The translations under genes and the position numbers were made by a program. From assembly GCA_965214635.1 (NCBI GenBank), contig OZ243964.1, positions 1 through 64,000 of the forward strand: a DNA stretch of 64,000 nucleotides, in the 5' to 3' direction. Source of the stretch: Bin90 sp965214635 (GTDB lineage Bacteria; Chloroflexota; Dehalococcoidia; Lucifugimonadales; JADFKI01). Positions within the stretch are counted from its first letter, which is position 1. The number at the start of each line of letters is the position of its first letter. Below the pieces are notes generated by a model, which searched no databases, had not been told where the DNA came from, and saw nothing but the letters and a program-made list of their open reading frames with translations. Shown here one piece after another: positions 42,599 through 50,996 of this stretch.

Positions 42599-43330
42599 TT
42601 AGTTTTCTTGGATGCGTACGCTCTTGATGGCGTCGCCGAGGAAGTTGGGCGGCGGGTTTGCGGATGGGTCGCGCAGGCGGATGGACATCACGGTGTCCAT
42701 GCCCTCCACGACCTCGCCAAAGACGGAGTGGCAAGACACGCCGCGTGCGTTGCAGTTCTTCGCAGTGTCTGTGCCTTCCTCATAGCCGTCAAGGAAGTGG
42801 ACATCGCGGAATGTGATGAAGAACTGGCTGCCGTTCGTACCCATGCCGTTGCGGACGCCGGCGTTTGCCATAGACAAGATACCCGGCTTCGAGTGGCGCA
42901 GCTCGGGGTGGAACTCGTTGTTGAAGCGGTATCCGGGGCCGCCACCGCCTGTGCCGGTGGGGTCGCCCGTTTGCGCCATGAACCCGTCTAGGACGCGGTG
43001 GAAGGTTACGCCGTCGTAGTAGCCCTCGTTGGCGAGGAAGACGAAATTGTTCACCGTCGTCGGGGCGCGCTTCTCAAAGAGGTCGATGACGATTTCCCCA
43101 CCCTTTTCCAGCTCAATGACCGCGCGGATGTCTTTGGATGTGTCGATGGTCATCGCGGGCGGTTCGTCCCACTGCTTGGGTGCGGCGGATGAGGATGTGG
43201 TTTGGCTCGCAGGTGCTGCGGTATCATCTGATCGTTGGGGAGCGCCGAGTTCGGGTTCGCTTGAACCGCACGCAGCGGCGAGCAGAATCGCAGCGGCTAT
43301 CGCCAATATCCATAGGTGTCTCGTCTTCAT
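42599..43330 (-). CDS. Cyclophilin-type peptidyl-prolyl isomerase, lipoprotein
   Basis: The ATG at 43330 gives 243 residues with a lipoprotein signal MKTRHLWILAIAAAILLAAAC, the lipobox Cys being followed by a Ser/Thr/Pro-rich spacer (GSSEPELGAPQRSDDTAAPA). The cyclophilin domain has FHRVLDGFMAQTGDPTGTG, NGSQFFITFRDVHFLDGYEEGTDTAKN and SVFGEVVEGMDTVMSI. The insert DGYEEGTDTAKNCNARGVSC is longer than in its neighbour. It would work outside the membrane, and with the cytosolic copy forms a tandem pair that probably arose by duplication. Confidence 0.93.
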   Translation of the reverse strand: MKTRHLWILAIAAAILLAAACGSSEPELGAPQRSDDTAAPASQTTSSSAAPKQWDEPPAMTIDTSKDIRAVIELEKGGEIVIDLFEKRAPTTVNNFVFLANEGYYDGVTFHRVLDGFMAQTGDPTGTGGGGPGYRFNNEFHPELRHSKPGILSMANAGVRNGMGTNGSQFFITFRDVHFLDGYEEGTDTAKNCNARGVSCHSVFGEVVEGMDTVMSIRLRDPSANPPPNFLGDAIKSVRIQEN

Positions 43331-43607
43331 GCTAGTTCTGCGCCTCCTAATTTGCGCCTCTTGATGGTACAGCATTGCATATTCTATATACCCGAGCAGC
43401 TAATCGCCACTATTGCCTATTCACATGCCCAATCACGCAGAAGTGGCAAGGGCGTTCCCAATCCTATCGCCTCCATCTTGACCTCCCCTCCCCCAAGTGG
43501 GTCAGGGGATTCATGGAGTTGCGGCATAGATGCCTAAATCACCATATCACCCTGTGTCGGAGGTGCTTTGAGGTGCTTTTAGGACGCCGCAACCCCAATC
43601 TCGATGC

Positions 43608-44522
43608 TTATCTCCCCGTTCGGGCAGCGTAGTGGAGGGCTTGGTCGACGATGTCCACGCCCACTAGTTCGCTGTGAGCACTGAGGAGCTGCTGCGTCAT
43701 CGGGCCCGGGAACTTGTCGCCCACCGTGCGCTTGTCCACACGGGACACGGGCATTATGCGCGGGCTGGTGCTGGAAAAGAACACCTCGTCCGCAGTGTAT
43801 ATATCGTATGGCTGCAAGTCTTCCTCGCTGAACGGCAGCCCGAGCTGATCCGCCAAGTCGATAATCACGCTGCGGGACACACCCTGCAGGATGCTGCGGT
43901 CTGTGGGTGTTTTCAGCACGCCATCCTTTACTAGGAACATATTGTAGCCGATGCCTTCGGTGAGATTGCCCGCTTCGTCCATCAGGATGGGCTGTGCGTC
44001 GGGGTCAACATCGGCAGCTTCGAGTTCTGCCTGCACGAAGTTCAGGCGGCTGTGATGCTTGACTTTGGGGTCCATCACTTGGCTGCTGTAGCTGCGGGTG
44101 CGGGCGATGACGCCGTGCGCCCCCTCAGTGTAGAACTTGGCGTATCGCGCGAAGGTTATGGGTCTGATGCTGATGCACACAGTGGCAGGCCCGGCTTCGC
44201 CCTGCAGCCCACGCGTTACGAACGGGTTGATGGTAAAGTCGCCGACATCGGGTAGGTGCTGCTCGTTGCGCCGCACTGCCTCTTCGCAGAGCGCCGCCAT
44301 TTCGTCCTGCGGTATGCCGCTGTCGATGCGTAGGTATTTGAGGGAGCGATACAGGCGGTTCATGTGGCGGTCGAGCATGAACGGCTTGCCATTGAAGGTG
44401 CGCGCCACATCGAACACCACATCCGCTAGCATGAAACCCCTGTCGTGCGGCGCTATTTTCACATCCTCGTATGCCACCCATTCGCCGTTGAAGTATGCGG
44501 TATAGTTGTCGTAGTCGGTCAT
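43608..44522 (-). CDS. Class IV PLP aminotransferase (branched-chain/D-amino-acid type)
   Basis: 304 residues with AGGAGA before the ATG. Family features: YFNGEWVAYEDVKIAPHDRGFMLADVVFDV at the start and HHSRLNFVQAELEAADVDPDAQPILMDEAGNLTEGIGYNMFLVKDG, which has the catalytic Lys region, the conserved Glu and LTEG. TPTDRSILQGVSRSVIIDLADQLGLP and IYTADEVFFSSTSPRIMPVSRVD complete the fold. It could act in branched-chain synthesis, or as a D-alanine or R-amine transaminase. The neighbourhood gives no help. It is transcribed divergently from the small tautomerase-like genes. Confidence 0.9.
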   Translation of the reverse strand: MTDYDNYTAYFNGEWVAYEDVKIAPHDRGFMLADVVFDVARTFNGKPFMLDRHMNRLYRSLKYLRIDSGIPQDEMAALCEEAVRRNEQHLPDVGDFTINPFVTRGLQGEAGPATVCISIRPITFARYAKFYTEGAHGVIARTRSYSSQVMDPKVKHHSRLNFVQAELEAADVDPDAQPILMDEAGNLTEGIGYNMFLVKDGVLKTPTDRSILQGVSRSVIIDLADQLGLPFSEEDLQPYDIYTADEVFFSSTSPRIMPVSRVDKRTVGDKFPGPMTQQLLSAHSELVGVDIVDQALHYAARTGR

Positions 44523-44814
44523 GGCACTCTCCTTTCAGTGCAAGCGGAAAATGGATAGTTCACCGGCCGGTCGTTTCGCATTGGTCGTTTCGCATTGTTA
44601 GAGGGTGGAATGCTAATTCATCGTCTCCGTGAAAATCGGAAGCGCCGCTGTGATTGAGGAAAATATGCTGGCAACCGTGAGTAAGATTATGAGGTTTAGC
44701 GCATATAATATAGCAAGCGGCGGGAGTTGTCATATTTTGAAAGGCTGGGTGAAATGTGGTATCCTCAATGTCGCCACAGCAAGAGCCACGAACGCTGCTT
44801 CGTAAGGAGTTGAT

Positions 44815-45150
44815 ATGAGCGCAAAGATAGAGTTCAATTGCATCTTGCAAGAGGGCGTGATTGCGGACGAGTTACGGTCTAAATTGGCGGCGGAACTTGT
44901 TCGCATTAGCTTGGAAGTGATGGGTGCTGAAGCGGACGATGTGGATGTTTCGTTCAGGGATGTGAAGAATGGGTACGGCTTTCGCGGCGGTGAAATCTCC
45001 ACAACTTCGGTAGTGCGCAGTACGATACCTCCGGGTGGCGGGCAGGAGAAGCGCGTGGAGTTCATGCAGTGCATCTGCGACATGTGGATGGAGATGACCG
45101 GCTGCGGCGTGGACGAGCTTGTCGTGTCGGCGCGCGACCGCAGCATTTAG
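44815..45150 (+). CDS. Small tautomerase-superfamily-like protein
   Basis: 111 residues with GGAG upstream of the ATG. MSAKIEFNCILQEGVIADELRSKLAAELVRI... alternates strand and helix as in tautomerase/MIF-like beta-alpha-beta modules. It does not start with Pro after Met (Ser instead), so it lacks the catalytic base of true tautomerases. The pairing with the next gene, which does have Pro2, suggests a related fold. Function unknown. Confidence 0.5.
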   Translation: MSAKIEFNCILQEGVIADELRSKLAAELVRISLEVMGAEADDVDVSFRDVKNGYGFRGGEISTTSVVRSTIPPGGGQEKRVEFMQCICDMWMEMTGCGVDELVVSARDRSI

Positions 45151-45269
45151 CCGAATTGGCTGCTCACACGCCACATTGCAGTATCCACTGAAACGGCGTA
45201 CAGCAAGCGGATATACATCGGATGTAAATCATCAACGAGGGATAGCAGGAAATAGCAGGAGAGTTAAAG

Positions 45270-45659
45270 ATGCCATATTATCGCTGCATAGTGCCGGAAG
45301 GCTCGGTAGAACTCGATAAGCGTCAGCAGGTCGCAACAGCGATCACGGACATACACTGCGGCAGCACCGGCGCGCCTCGCAGCTTCGTGCATGTGGAGTT
45401 TGTGGAGACGCCCGCGGGTGAGACGCCCGAGTTTGAGGTGCCGTACTACATCGACGGCGGCAACCGCGCGGGACGCTCGGAGGAAGTGAAGGCGAAGCTG
45501 CTTTCCGACCTGACCGGGGCTTTCGAACGCATCACGGGCGTGGATGGCGTAGGCGCTAGGATTACCGAATCCCCTGCGTCATGGTCGATGGAGGGCGGCC
45601 ATGTGTTGCCTGAGCCGGGCGAAGAGGGCGCTGAGTGGTACGCCCACGCCTCAGACTAA
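45270..45659 (+). CDS. Tautomerase-family protein
   Basis: 129 residues, GGAGA eight bases before the ATG. MPYYRCIVPEGSVELDKRQQVATAITDIHCGSTGAPRSFVHVEFVE: after Met removal Pro1 is the catalytic base and the beta-alpha-beta layout fits 4-oxalocrotonate tautomerase-like proteins. The C-terminal region (GGNRAGRSEEVKAKLLSDLTGAFERITG) forms a second such unit, making it a fused dimer. Substrate unknown. It follows 44815 by 119 bases. Confidence 0.8.
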   Translation: MPYYRCIVPEGSVELDKRQQVATAITDIHCGSTGAPRSFVHVEFVETPAGETPEFEVPYYIDGGNRAGRSEEVKAKLLSDLTGAFERITGVDGVGARITESPASWSMEGGHVLPEPGEEGAEWYAHASD

Positions 45660-46004
45660 TCGTCGCCTAAACTCGCCCATCTTACCTCGGGCTGCCGCCT
45701 GCAAATGAGGCGTAGCCCGACTATGAGCTGATAAGACTTTGCGAAGTGCGTCCGGTCGATAGCCCGGGCGCACTCTTTTTGAGGCGCGAGTTGCGTGGCA
45801 CAACGCCGAATGGCGTATGTGAGCAGGGCAGTAGCGCCTCGCTCTAATCCTTATCTGCTATCAGTACCATATTTAGTTGTATGACCTAATAATGAACGAT
45901 GCGCCAAACATTTGATATTAGTGGCAGCGGTGTATAACATATGCGTCAGTCCGCGATGTCGCGGGTGTTTCGAACGACGAATGACCTGTATGGGGGGCGA
46001 CAAG
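45660..46004. other. Intergenic region with a strong terminator
   Basis: No gene seen. It holds the terminator at 45746-45780. The right part must carry the promoter of the enolase-superfamily gene; no consensus pair could be assigned. Confidence 0.6.
45746..45780 (+). terminator. Rho-independent terminator after the tautomerase gene
   Basis: GTGCGTCCGG pairs with CCGGGCGCAC over ten pairs (one G-U), with an 8-base loop, followed by TCTTTTT. It lies about 87 bases after the stop codon. Confidence 0.9.
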
Positions 46005-47108
46005 ATGAAGGTAACCGATATTACGGTAACGATGTTCAAGTGGGCACAGCAGCCTTGGAAGACGGGCGTGGGCACCACATTCGGCGGCACAACGCTGTTG
46101 GGCGTGCTGACGGTGCATACCGACGAAGGCGTGCAGGGGAATGCGTTCCTAGGCTCGTCGCGGCAGGGCGCTGACGACCTTGCCGGGCCGCTGCTGAAGT
46201 TCCTCAAGCCGCTGGTCGTGGGGCGCAATCCGCTGGACATCGGCGCTATCTGGTGGGACATGTGGAAGGAGAACCGCTCGGTTACCACGAACGCCATCGG
46301 CGCTATAGACATCGCGCTTTGGGACATCGCCGGCAAGGTTGCGGGCTTGCCCATCCATCGGCTGCTGGGCAACCACCGCGACAGAGTGCCGGCGTACTCT
46401 AGCACGGCTTGGCATGCCACACCTGAGGAATATGTGGAAGAGGCGCTGCACTTTCAGTCCATCGGCTGGACTGCGCACAAGATTCATCCGCACGGCGAGC
46501 CGAAGATGGATATCAAGATTTGCCAAGCGGTGCGCGAGGCGGTGGGCGATGAGATGGTGCTGATGCTGGATTCCATGTGGGCGTACTGCTACGAAGACGC
46601 CATGCGCGTGGGGCGCGCCATCGAGGCGCTCGACTACTTCTGGTACGAAGACCCGCTTGTGGAAGAAGACATCTACAACTACATCAAGCTTCACGATAAG
46701 CTGGACATACCGATTATGTCCACAGAGTATGCGCCGGGGCGGCTGTATGGGATGGCGCACTGGATACAGAGCTATGCAACCGACATCCTGCGCGGCGATG
46801 TGGCGGTTACGGGCGGGATAACGCCGCTGCTCAAGATAGCGCACATCGCAGAGGGCTTTGGGATGAAGTGCGAAATCCACCACGGCGGAAACTCGCTGAA
46901 CAATGTCGCCAACCTGCATGTTACGATGGCGGTCAACAACTGCGACTACTATGAGGTGTTCCCGTGTACGGGTGCAAACAAGTATGCGCTCGTGGAGGAC
47001 ATCGAAGTCGATGACAAGGGGCTGGTGTACGCTCCCACCGAACCCGGGCTTGGCTACGAAATCGACTGGGATCTGGTTAAGCGCGAGACCGAACGGGTGG
47101 TTTCGTAG
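46005..47108 (+). CDS. Enolase-superfamily enzyme (mandelate racemase/muconate lactonizing type)
   Basis: The ATG at 46005, after GGGGGGCGACAAG, gives 367 residues beginning MKVTDITVTMFKW; upstream ATGs would add unlikely sequence. Barrel metal ligands are in MLDSMWAYCYEDAM (Asp), WYEDPLVEEDI (Glu) and STEYAPG (Glu). The lysine strand reads HKIHPHGE (K-x-H rather than K-x-K), and the opposite end has KCEIHHGGNSLNN (catalytic His). It abstracts the alpha proton of a carboxylate, probably a sugar acid; the specificity is not determined. It converges with nudC. Confidence 0.9.
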   Translation: MKVTDITVTMFKWAQQPWKTGVGTTFGGTTLLGVLTVHTDEGVQGNAFLGSSRQGADDLAGPLLKFLKPLVVGRNPLDIGAIWWDMWKENRSVTTNAIGAIDIALWDIAGKVAGLPIHRLLGNHRDRVPAYSSTAWHATPEEYVEEALHFQSIGWTAHKIHPHGEPKMDIKICQAVREAVGDEMVLMLDSMWAYCYEDAMRVGRAIEALDYFWYEDPLVEEDIYNYIKLHDKLDIPIMSTEYAPGRLYGMAHWIQSYATDILRGDVAVTGGITPLLKIAHIAEGFGMKCEIHHGGNSLNNVANLHVTMAVNNCDYYEVFPCTGANKYALVEDIEVDDKGLVYAPTEPGLGYEIDWDLVKRETERVVS

Positions 47109-47191
47109 GGGTGTCTAGTGTCGGTCGGTCGTGGGTGTTCATCGGGTCGATGGAGCAGGCTCTGTCGGGATGGGGGCTTAACGGCTGACCG

Positions 47192-48109
47192 CTATTCTTC
47201 GTACGCCCACGCCTTGATGAGGTGGTGTGCGATGGCTATTGGGCCTGGGACGGTGAGCTTGTCGCTCTTGCCCTCGAGAGCGAGCAGCACATCAGAGCGG
47301 TGGAACCACTGCACATCGGTCATCTCTTCGGCGTCCATACGGATGTCGGTGGTGGCGGCTTCGGCTAGGCAGCCTATCATCAGCGAGGACGGAAATGGCC
47401 ACGGTTGCGACGAATGGTAGCGCACTATCTTGACCGCAATACCCGCTTCCTCCATCACCTCACGCGCTACGGCTTCCTCGATGGCTTCGCCCTGGTCCAT
47501 AAAGCCCGCTAGTGCCGAGTACATCCGCATCCGCGACAGCCGCCCGCGCGACTGACCCAACAAGCACCTATCCCCCTCGGTGTCCGCAACGACCGTGATT
47601 ATCACGGGGTCGGTTCGCGGGAAATGGTGCGAGCCGCACGAGGGGCACTGACGCACTTGGCCGCCGCGCCGCATCTCGGAGGGCTTGCCGCAGACGGAGC
47701 AGTAGCGGTGCGTGCGATGCCAGTTCAGCTGCGCCCTTGCCTGCGCCACGATGCCTGCTGGCGCTCCGCCAAGCAACTCGCCCACAGTGCGACAGTCTTC
47801 GAAGCGCATCCCACTGTCCGCTTGGATTGGGGCTGCTGCATCATCGGGCAGGTGGATTGCGAAGTGTGTTACGCCATCGAGCATCCCCAGCAGCACAGGC
47901 TCGCCGTCTGTGTTCCAGCGCTCCAGCGCATCCACGCCCACCCAGCCCAGCGTCGGCTCTGCGCCGCCGCCAAGCAGCACATTCAGGTCGCAAAATGGTA
48001 GAAAGCGGCTGTTCTTGTGCGTCGCCTGTGCTGCGATCCACGCCTCGTCGCGCCGCTCCGTCTCACATCGGTCCAGCGGGTTGCCCGCAAATACATGTGG
48101 CTTCCTCAA
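47192..48109 (-). CDS. nudC: NADH pyrophosphatase (Nudix)
   Basis: The TTG at 48109, eight bases after AGGAG (48122-48118), is favoured over TTG 48115, which is only two bases away. 305 residues. A four-Cys zinc ribbon, CSVCGKP...CPSCGSHHFPRTDP, precedes the Nudix domain, whose box GFMDQGEAIEEAVAREVMEEAGI fits GX5EX7REUXEEXGU. SQPWPFPSSLMIG is the SQPWPFPxS marker of NudC. It splits NAD(H) and can remove NAD caps from RNA. Confidence 0.95.
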   Translation of the reverse strand: MRKPHVFAGNPLDRCETERRDEAWIAAQATHKNSRFLPFCDLNVLLGGGAEPTLGWVGVDALERWNTDGEPVLLGMLDGVTHFAIHLPDDAAAPIQADSGMRFEDCRTVGELLGGAPAGIVAQARAQLNWHRTHRYCSVCGKPSEMRRGGQVRQCPSCGSHHFPRTDPVIITVVADTEGDRCLLGQSRGRLSRMRMYSALAGFMDQGEAIEEAVAREVMEEAGIAVKIVRYHSSQPWPFPSSLMIGCLAEAATTDIRMDAEEMTDVQWFHRSDVLLALEGKSDKLTVPGPIAIAHHLIKAWAYEE

Positions 48110-48281
48110 CGGCAAGTCTCCTTATGAGATGTTTTTTAGATTTCAGTTTCAATCATCAATGGTGAGTAGGGCATACATAATTGAGATTGAGTTGTAAGAC
48201 AAACATGTTTGTCCCGACTCCCAATATATGGTTATCGGTCGGTTTATCAGAGGGATTATACATAACCTTCTCACCCTGTGC

Positions 48282-48287
48282 TATAAT
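48282..48287 (+). promoter_or_regulatory. Promoter -10 of the first HsdR-N/Thr-Pro gene (duplicated leader)
   Basis: TATAAT at 48282-48287 lies within CCCTGTGCTATAATCCGC, which recurs before the second paralogue at 49864. The -35 is poor (TACATA, 17-base spacer). The ATG is 34 bases downstream. Confidence 0.6.
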
Positions 48288-48321
48288 CCGCGCAGATTGG
48301 TGGAGTGAAAGGGATGCGCCG

Positions 48322-49812
48322 ATGCTGCTGGAAAGCCTGCACGATTTAGTGAAGACGCTAATCCGACGAATAGACGAGCACGGCGCAGCGTTGCGCCAGA
48401 GCGAAGCCCTCACCCGCTATGCCCTCATCGACCCGCTGCTACGCGAATTGGGATGGGACACCGAAGACCCGGCGATGGTGGTGCCGGAGTACCGCTCGTC
48501 TGCCGGTTCTGCTGACTACGCGCTGTTGAGTGATGGCAAGCCAGTCATGATGGTTGAGGCGAAGAAACTGGGTATTCCCCCGCAAAACGCCGTTTCGCAG
48601 GTAATCAACTACTGCCTGATGGAAGGCGTAGATTACTTTGCGGTTACCGACGGCAGGCAGTGGGAGATATACGAAACGCACAGGCGCGGTAATTTGGATG
48701 AGAAGCGGATAACGCAAATAGACCTCACGCATTCGCCTGAAGAGACTTGCCTCAAAGCGTTAGCGCTATGGCGACCCACGGTGCGGGCGAAGAATGTCAG
48801 CCCAGGGCATCCCCCCATCGTGGATGCGATAATCCCAGAGGTTCAGCCCACACCAACGCCAGTGGACTCGTCTATACCAATCTCAGTGGTTACACCAACC
48901 CCGGTGCATACGCCTACGCCAACCCCGGTGTATCTGCCTACACCAACCCCAAAGCCGGAACCTGCCCTGGAGGCTGAAGTATTAGTATCACTTACCGAGG
49001 TTATAGTTGAGAAAGGCTTAAAGCCTCCGACCGAAATAGTGTTCCCAAATCAACATAGAGCCAGTATAAGATATTGGTCAGATCTGCCAGTGGCGATTAT
49101 TCGTTGGTTACTTTCAGAAGGCCGCATTGACGCTAGCCGCTGCCCTGTTCGAGGCGCTGGCAGAAGGTATATTGTGAACACCACGCCGACTCATCCTAAT
49201 GGGAGCGAGTTTAGTCAGCCTAGGTATATTGAAGAAGGCTTGTATTATGAAGCCCACTACAGCGCGCCTTATCATGTTCGAAACGCCCAGGCTATCATCG
49301 CACATGTCGGTCTAGACCCCGCACAATTCGAGGTGCCCTTTAGCCAAACTACCTCAGTAGACTCGTCTATGCCAACCCCAGTGGTTACACCAACCCCGGT
49401 GTATCCGCCTGCACCAACTCCGAAGCAGGATCATGTCCCTAGTGCTGAAGGATTGGTATCGCTTATCGATCTTCAACCTAGCCAGGGGTCCAAACCCCCG
49501 ACTGAAATAGTGTTCCCAAATCAAGACAGAAGTAATATAAGATACTGGAAAGACCTACCAGTGGCGATTATTCGTTGGTTACTTTCAGAAAGTCTGATTA
49601 ACGCTCAACACTGTCCGATACAAAGTGCTGGTAGAAGATATATTGTGCACACCACGCCGACCCATCCTACTGGGACTGAGTTTGCACAACCCCAATACAT
49701 TGAGGGCTTGTATTACGAGGCTAATTACAGCGGGTCTTACCATGTCCGAAACGCTCAGGCTATCATCACTCATGTCGGTCTAGACCCCGCACAATTCAAG
49801 GTTACCCTCTAG
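48322..49812 (+). CDS. HsdR N-terminal-like nuclease domain protein with Thr-Pro linkers and two copies of a C-terminal module
   Basis: 496 residues from ATG 48322; the frame is open upstream but the sequence there is promoter. Residues 1-~160 match the type I restriction R-subunit N-domain: DPLLRELGWDTEDPAMV, then the PD-(D/E)xK core ADYALLSDGKPVMMVEAKKL (Asp, Glu-x-Lys), and YFAVTDGRQWEIYE. A PTPTPV-type linker follows (~175-215), then module 1 (KPPTEIVFPNQHRASIRYW...VRNAQAIIAHVGLDPAQFEV), a second Thr-Pro linker, and module 2, nearly the same. No helicase or methylase is attached. The function is unknown; a DNA-binding or defence role is only inferred. Confidence 0.8.
   Translation: MLLESLHDLVKTLIRRIDEHGAALRQSEALTRYALIDPLLRELGWDTEDPAMVVPEYRSSAGSADYALLSDGKPVMMVEAKKLGIPPQNAVSQVINYCLMEGVDYFAVTDGRQWEIYETHRRGNLDEKRITQIDLTHSPEETCLKALALWRPTVRAKNVSPGHPPIVDAIIPEVQPTPTPVDSSIPISVVTPTPVHTPTPTPVYLPTPTPKPEPALEAEVLVSLTEVIVEKGLKPPTEIVFPNQHRASIRYWSDLPVAIIRWLLSEGRIDASRCPVRGAGRRYIVNTTPTHPNGSEFSQPRYIEEGLYYEAHYSAPYHVRNAQAIIAHVGLDPAQFEVPFSQTTSVDSSMPTPVVTPTPVYPPAPTPKQDHVPSAEGLVSLIDLQPSQGSKPPTEIVFPNQDRSNIRYWKDLPVAIIRWLLSESLINAQHCPIQSAGRRYIVHTTPTHPTGTEFAQPQYIEGLYYEANYSGSYHVRNAQAIITHVGLDPAQFKVTL
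48835..48965 (+). repeat. Thr-Pro coding minirepeats (CCAACCCCAGTG type)
   Basis: Codons for PTP, TPTPV and similar blocks repeat in tandem, encoding a stiff, extended linker. Similar repeats recur at about 49366-49430 and 50437-50530. Such stretches can vary in length between strains. Confidence 0.8.
48985..49809 (+). repeat. Duplicated C-terminal module (two copies of about 120 codons)
   Basis: Module 1 (about 48985-49341) and module 2 (about 49453-49809) share most residues, from KPPTEIVFPNQ to HVGLDPAQF, with long runs identical at the DNA level (for example GTGGCGATTATTCGTTGGTT in both). A third, more diverged copy ends the next gene (about 50556-50915). Confidence 0.85.
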
Positions 49813-49863
49813 ACTCCCTATATGCTTATCAGTGGGATTATGCATAGCCGTATCACCCTGTGC

Positions 49864-49869
49864 TATAAT
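49864..49869 (+). promoter_or_regulatory. Promoter -10 of the second HsdR-N/Thr-Pro gene (duplicated leader)
   Basis: TATAAT at 49864-49869 with the same CCCTGTGCTATAATCCGC context as the first copy, 38 bases before the ATG at 49908. The -35 is weak (TGCATA). Confidence 0.6.
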
Positions 49870-49907
49870 CCGCACGGATTCAGTGATGAAGCGAAAGGAA
49901 TGCGTCA

Positions 49908-50918
49908 ATGCTGCTGGGGAGCCTGTACGATTTAGTGAAGACGCTATCTCGACGAATAGATGAGCATGGCGCAGCGTTGCGCCGGAACGAAACCCGCACC
50001 CGCAGTGTCCTCATTGACCCACTGCTATGCGAACTAGGATGGGACACCGAAGACCCGACGATGGTGGTGTTGGAGTACCGCCTGTCTGCCGGCGGTACTG
50101 CTGACTACGCGTTGCTGAACGATGGCAAGCCAGTCGTGATAGTTGAGGCGAAGAAACTGGGTATTCCTTTGCGAAACGCCATTACTCAGGCAACCAACTA
50201 CTGCATGCAAAATGGCATCGATTACTTCGCCGTGACCGACGGCAGGCAGTGGGAAATATACGAAACATACAGGCGCGGTAGCGGTAGTTGGGACAAGAAT
50301 CTGGTAACGCAATTTGACATCAAGGATTCATCCGCAGAGACCTGTCTCAAGGCGTTAGCGCTATGGCGACCCTCAGTGCAGGAAGGGCGTGTCAGTGTGG
50401 GACATACCCCCATCGTGGATGTGATAACCCCGGAGGTTCAGCCCACATCAACCCCAGTGGATCCGTCCATACCAACCCCAGTGGTTACACCGACCCCGGT
50501 GCATACGCCTACGCCAACCCCGAATCCGGAACCTGTCCTTGATACTGAAGGGTTGATGCCAATTACCGAGATTAAATATGAGAAAGGCTCAAAGCCTCCG
50601 GTCGAAATAGTGTTTCCAGATCAAGATAGAGCCGATATAGGAAACTGGGCAGACCTGGGAGAGGAGGTTATTCGGTGGTTATTCTCAAAAGGCCACCTTG
50701 ACCCTAGCCACTGCCCGATACAAGGTTCTAGTAAAAGCTATTATATGTTGAACACTACGCCTACCCATCCTACTGAGCGTAAGTTTAGACAACACAGATA
50801 CATTGAAGGCATGTACTATAACTCCAGTTACCTCACATACTACGCTCATGTTCGAAACGCTCTGTATCTATTCAAGCATGTCGGTCTAGACCCCGCAGAG
50901 TTCAAGGTGCGCTTCTAG
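49908..50918 (+). CDS. Second HsdR N-terminal-like nuclease domain protein with Thr-Pro linker and one C-terminal module
   Basis: 336 residues. A tandem paralogue of the gene at 48322: LLGSLYDLVKTLSRRIDEHG, DPLLCELGWDTEDPTMV, core ADYALLNDGKPVVIVEAKKL with the Glu-x-Lys of a PD-(D/E)xK nuclease, and YFAVTDGRQWEIYE. The Thr-Pro linker (TPTPVHTPTPTPNPEP) is followed by only one module (KPPVEIVFPDQDRADIGNW...HVRNALYLFKHVGLDPAEF), whose sequence has drifted from the pair in the first gene. Its leader repeats the same promoter. It probably arose by gene duplication followed by loss or gain of one module. Confidence 0.8.
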   Translation: MLLGSLYDLVKTLSRRIDEHGAALRRNETRTRSVLIDPLLCELGWDTEDPTMVVLEYRLSAGGTADYALLNDGKPVVIVEAKKLGIPLRNAITQATNYCMQNGIDYFAVTDGRQWEIYETYRRGSGSWDKNLVTQFDIKDSSAETCLKALALWRPSVQEGRVSVGHTPIVDVITPEVQPTSTPVDPSIPTPVVTPTPVHTPTPTPNPEPVLDTEGLMPITEIKYEKGSKPPVEIVFPDQDRADIGNWADLGEEVIRWLFSKGHLDPSHCPIQGSSKSYYMLNTTPTHPTERKFRQHRYIEGMYYNSSYLTYYAHVRNALYLFKHVGLDPAEFKVRF

Positions 50919-50996
50919 CCGAACCGCTGGGAGGTAGCGCCTGTAATTCTTGGGGTGAGCAAGCGTATCGATACACGATAGACACAGGACGAACCA

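Noticed and set aside
48835..50530. CRISPR-like repeats
   Set aside because: The repeats are short, in frame, encode Thr-Pro runs and have no uniform spacers.
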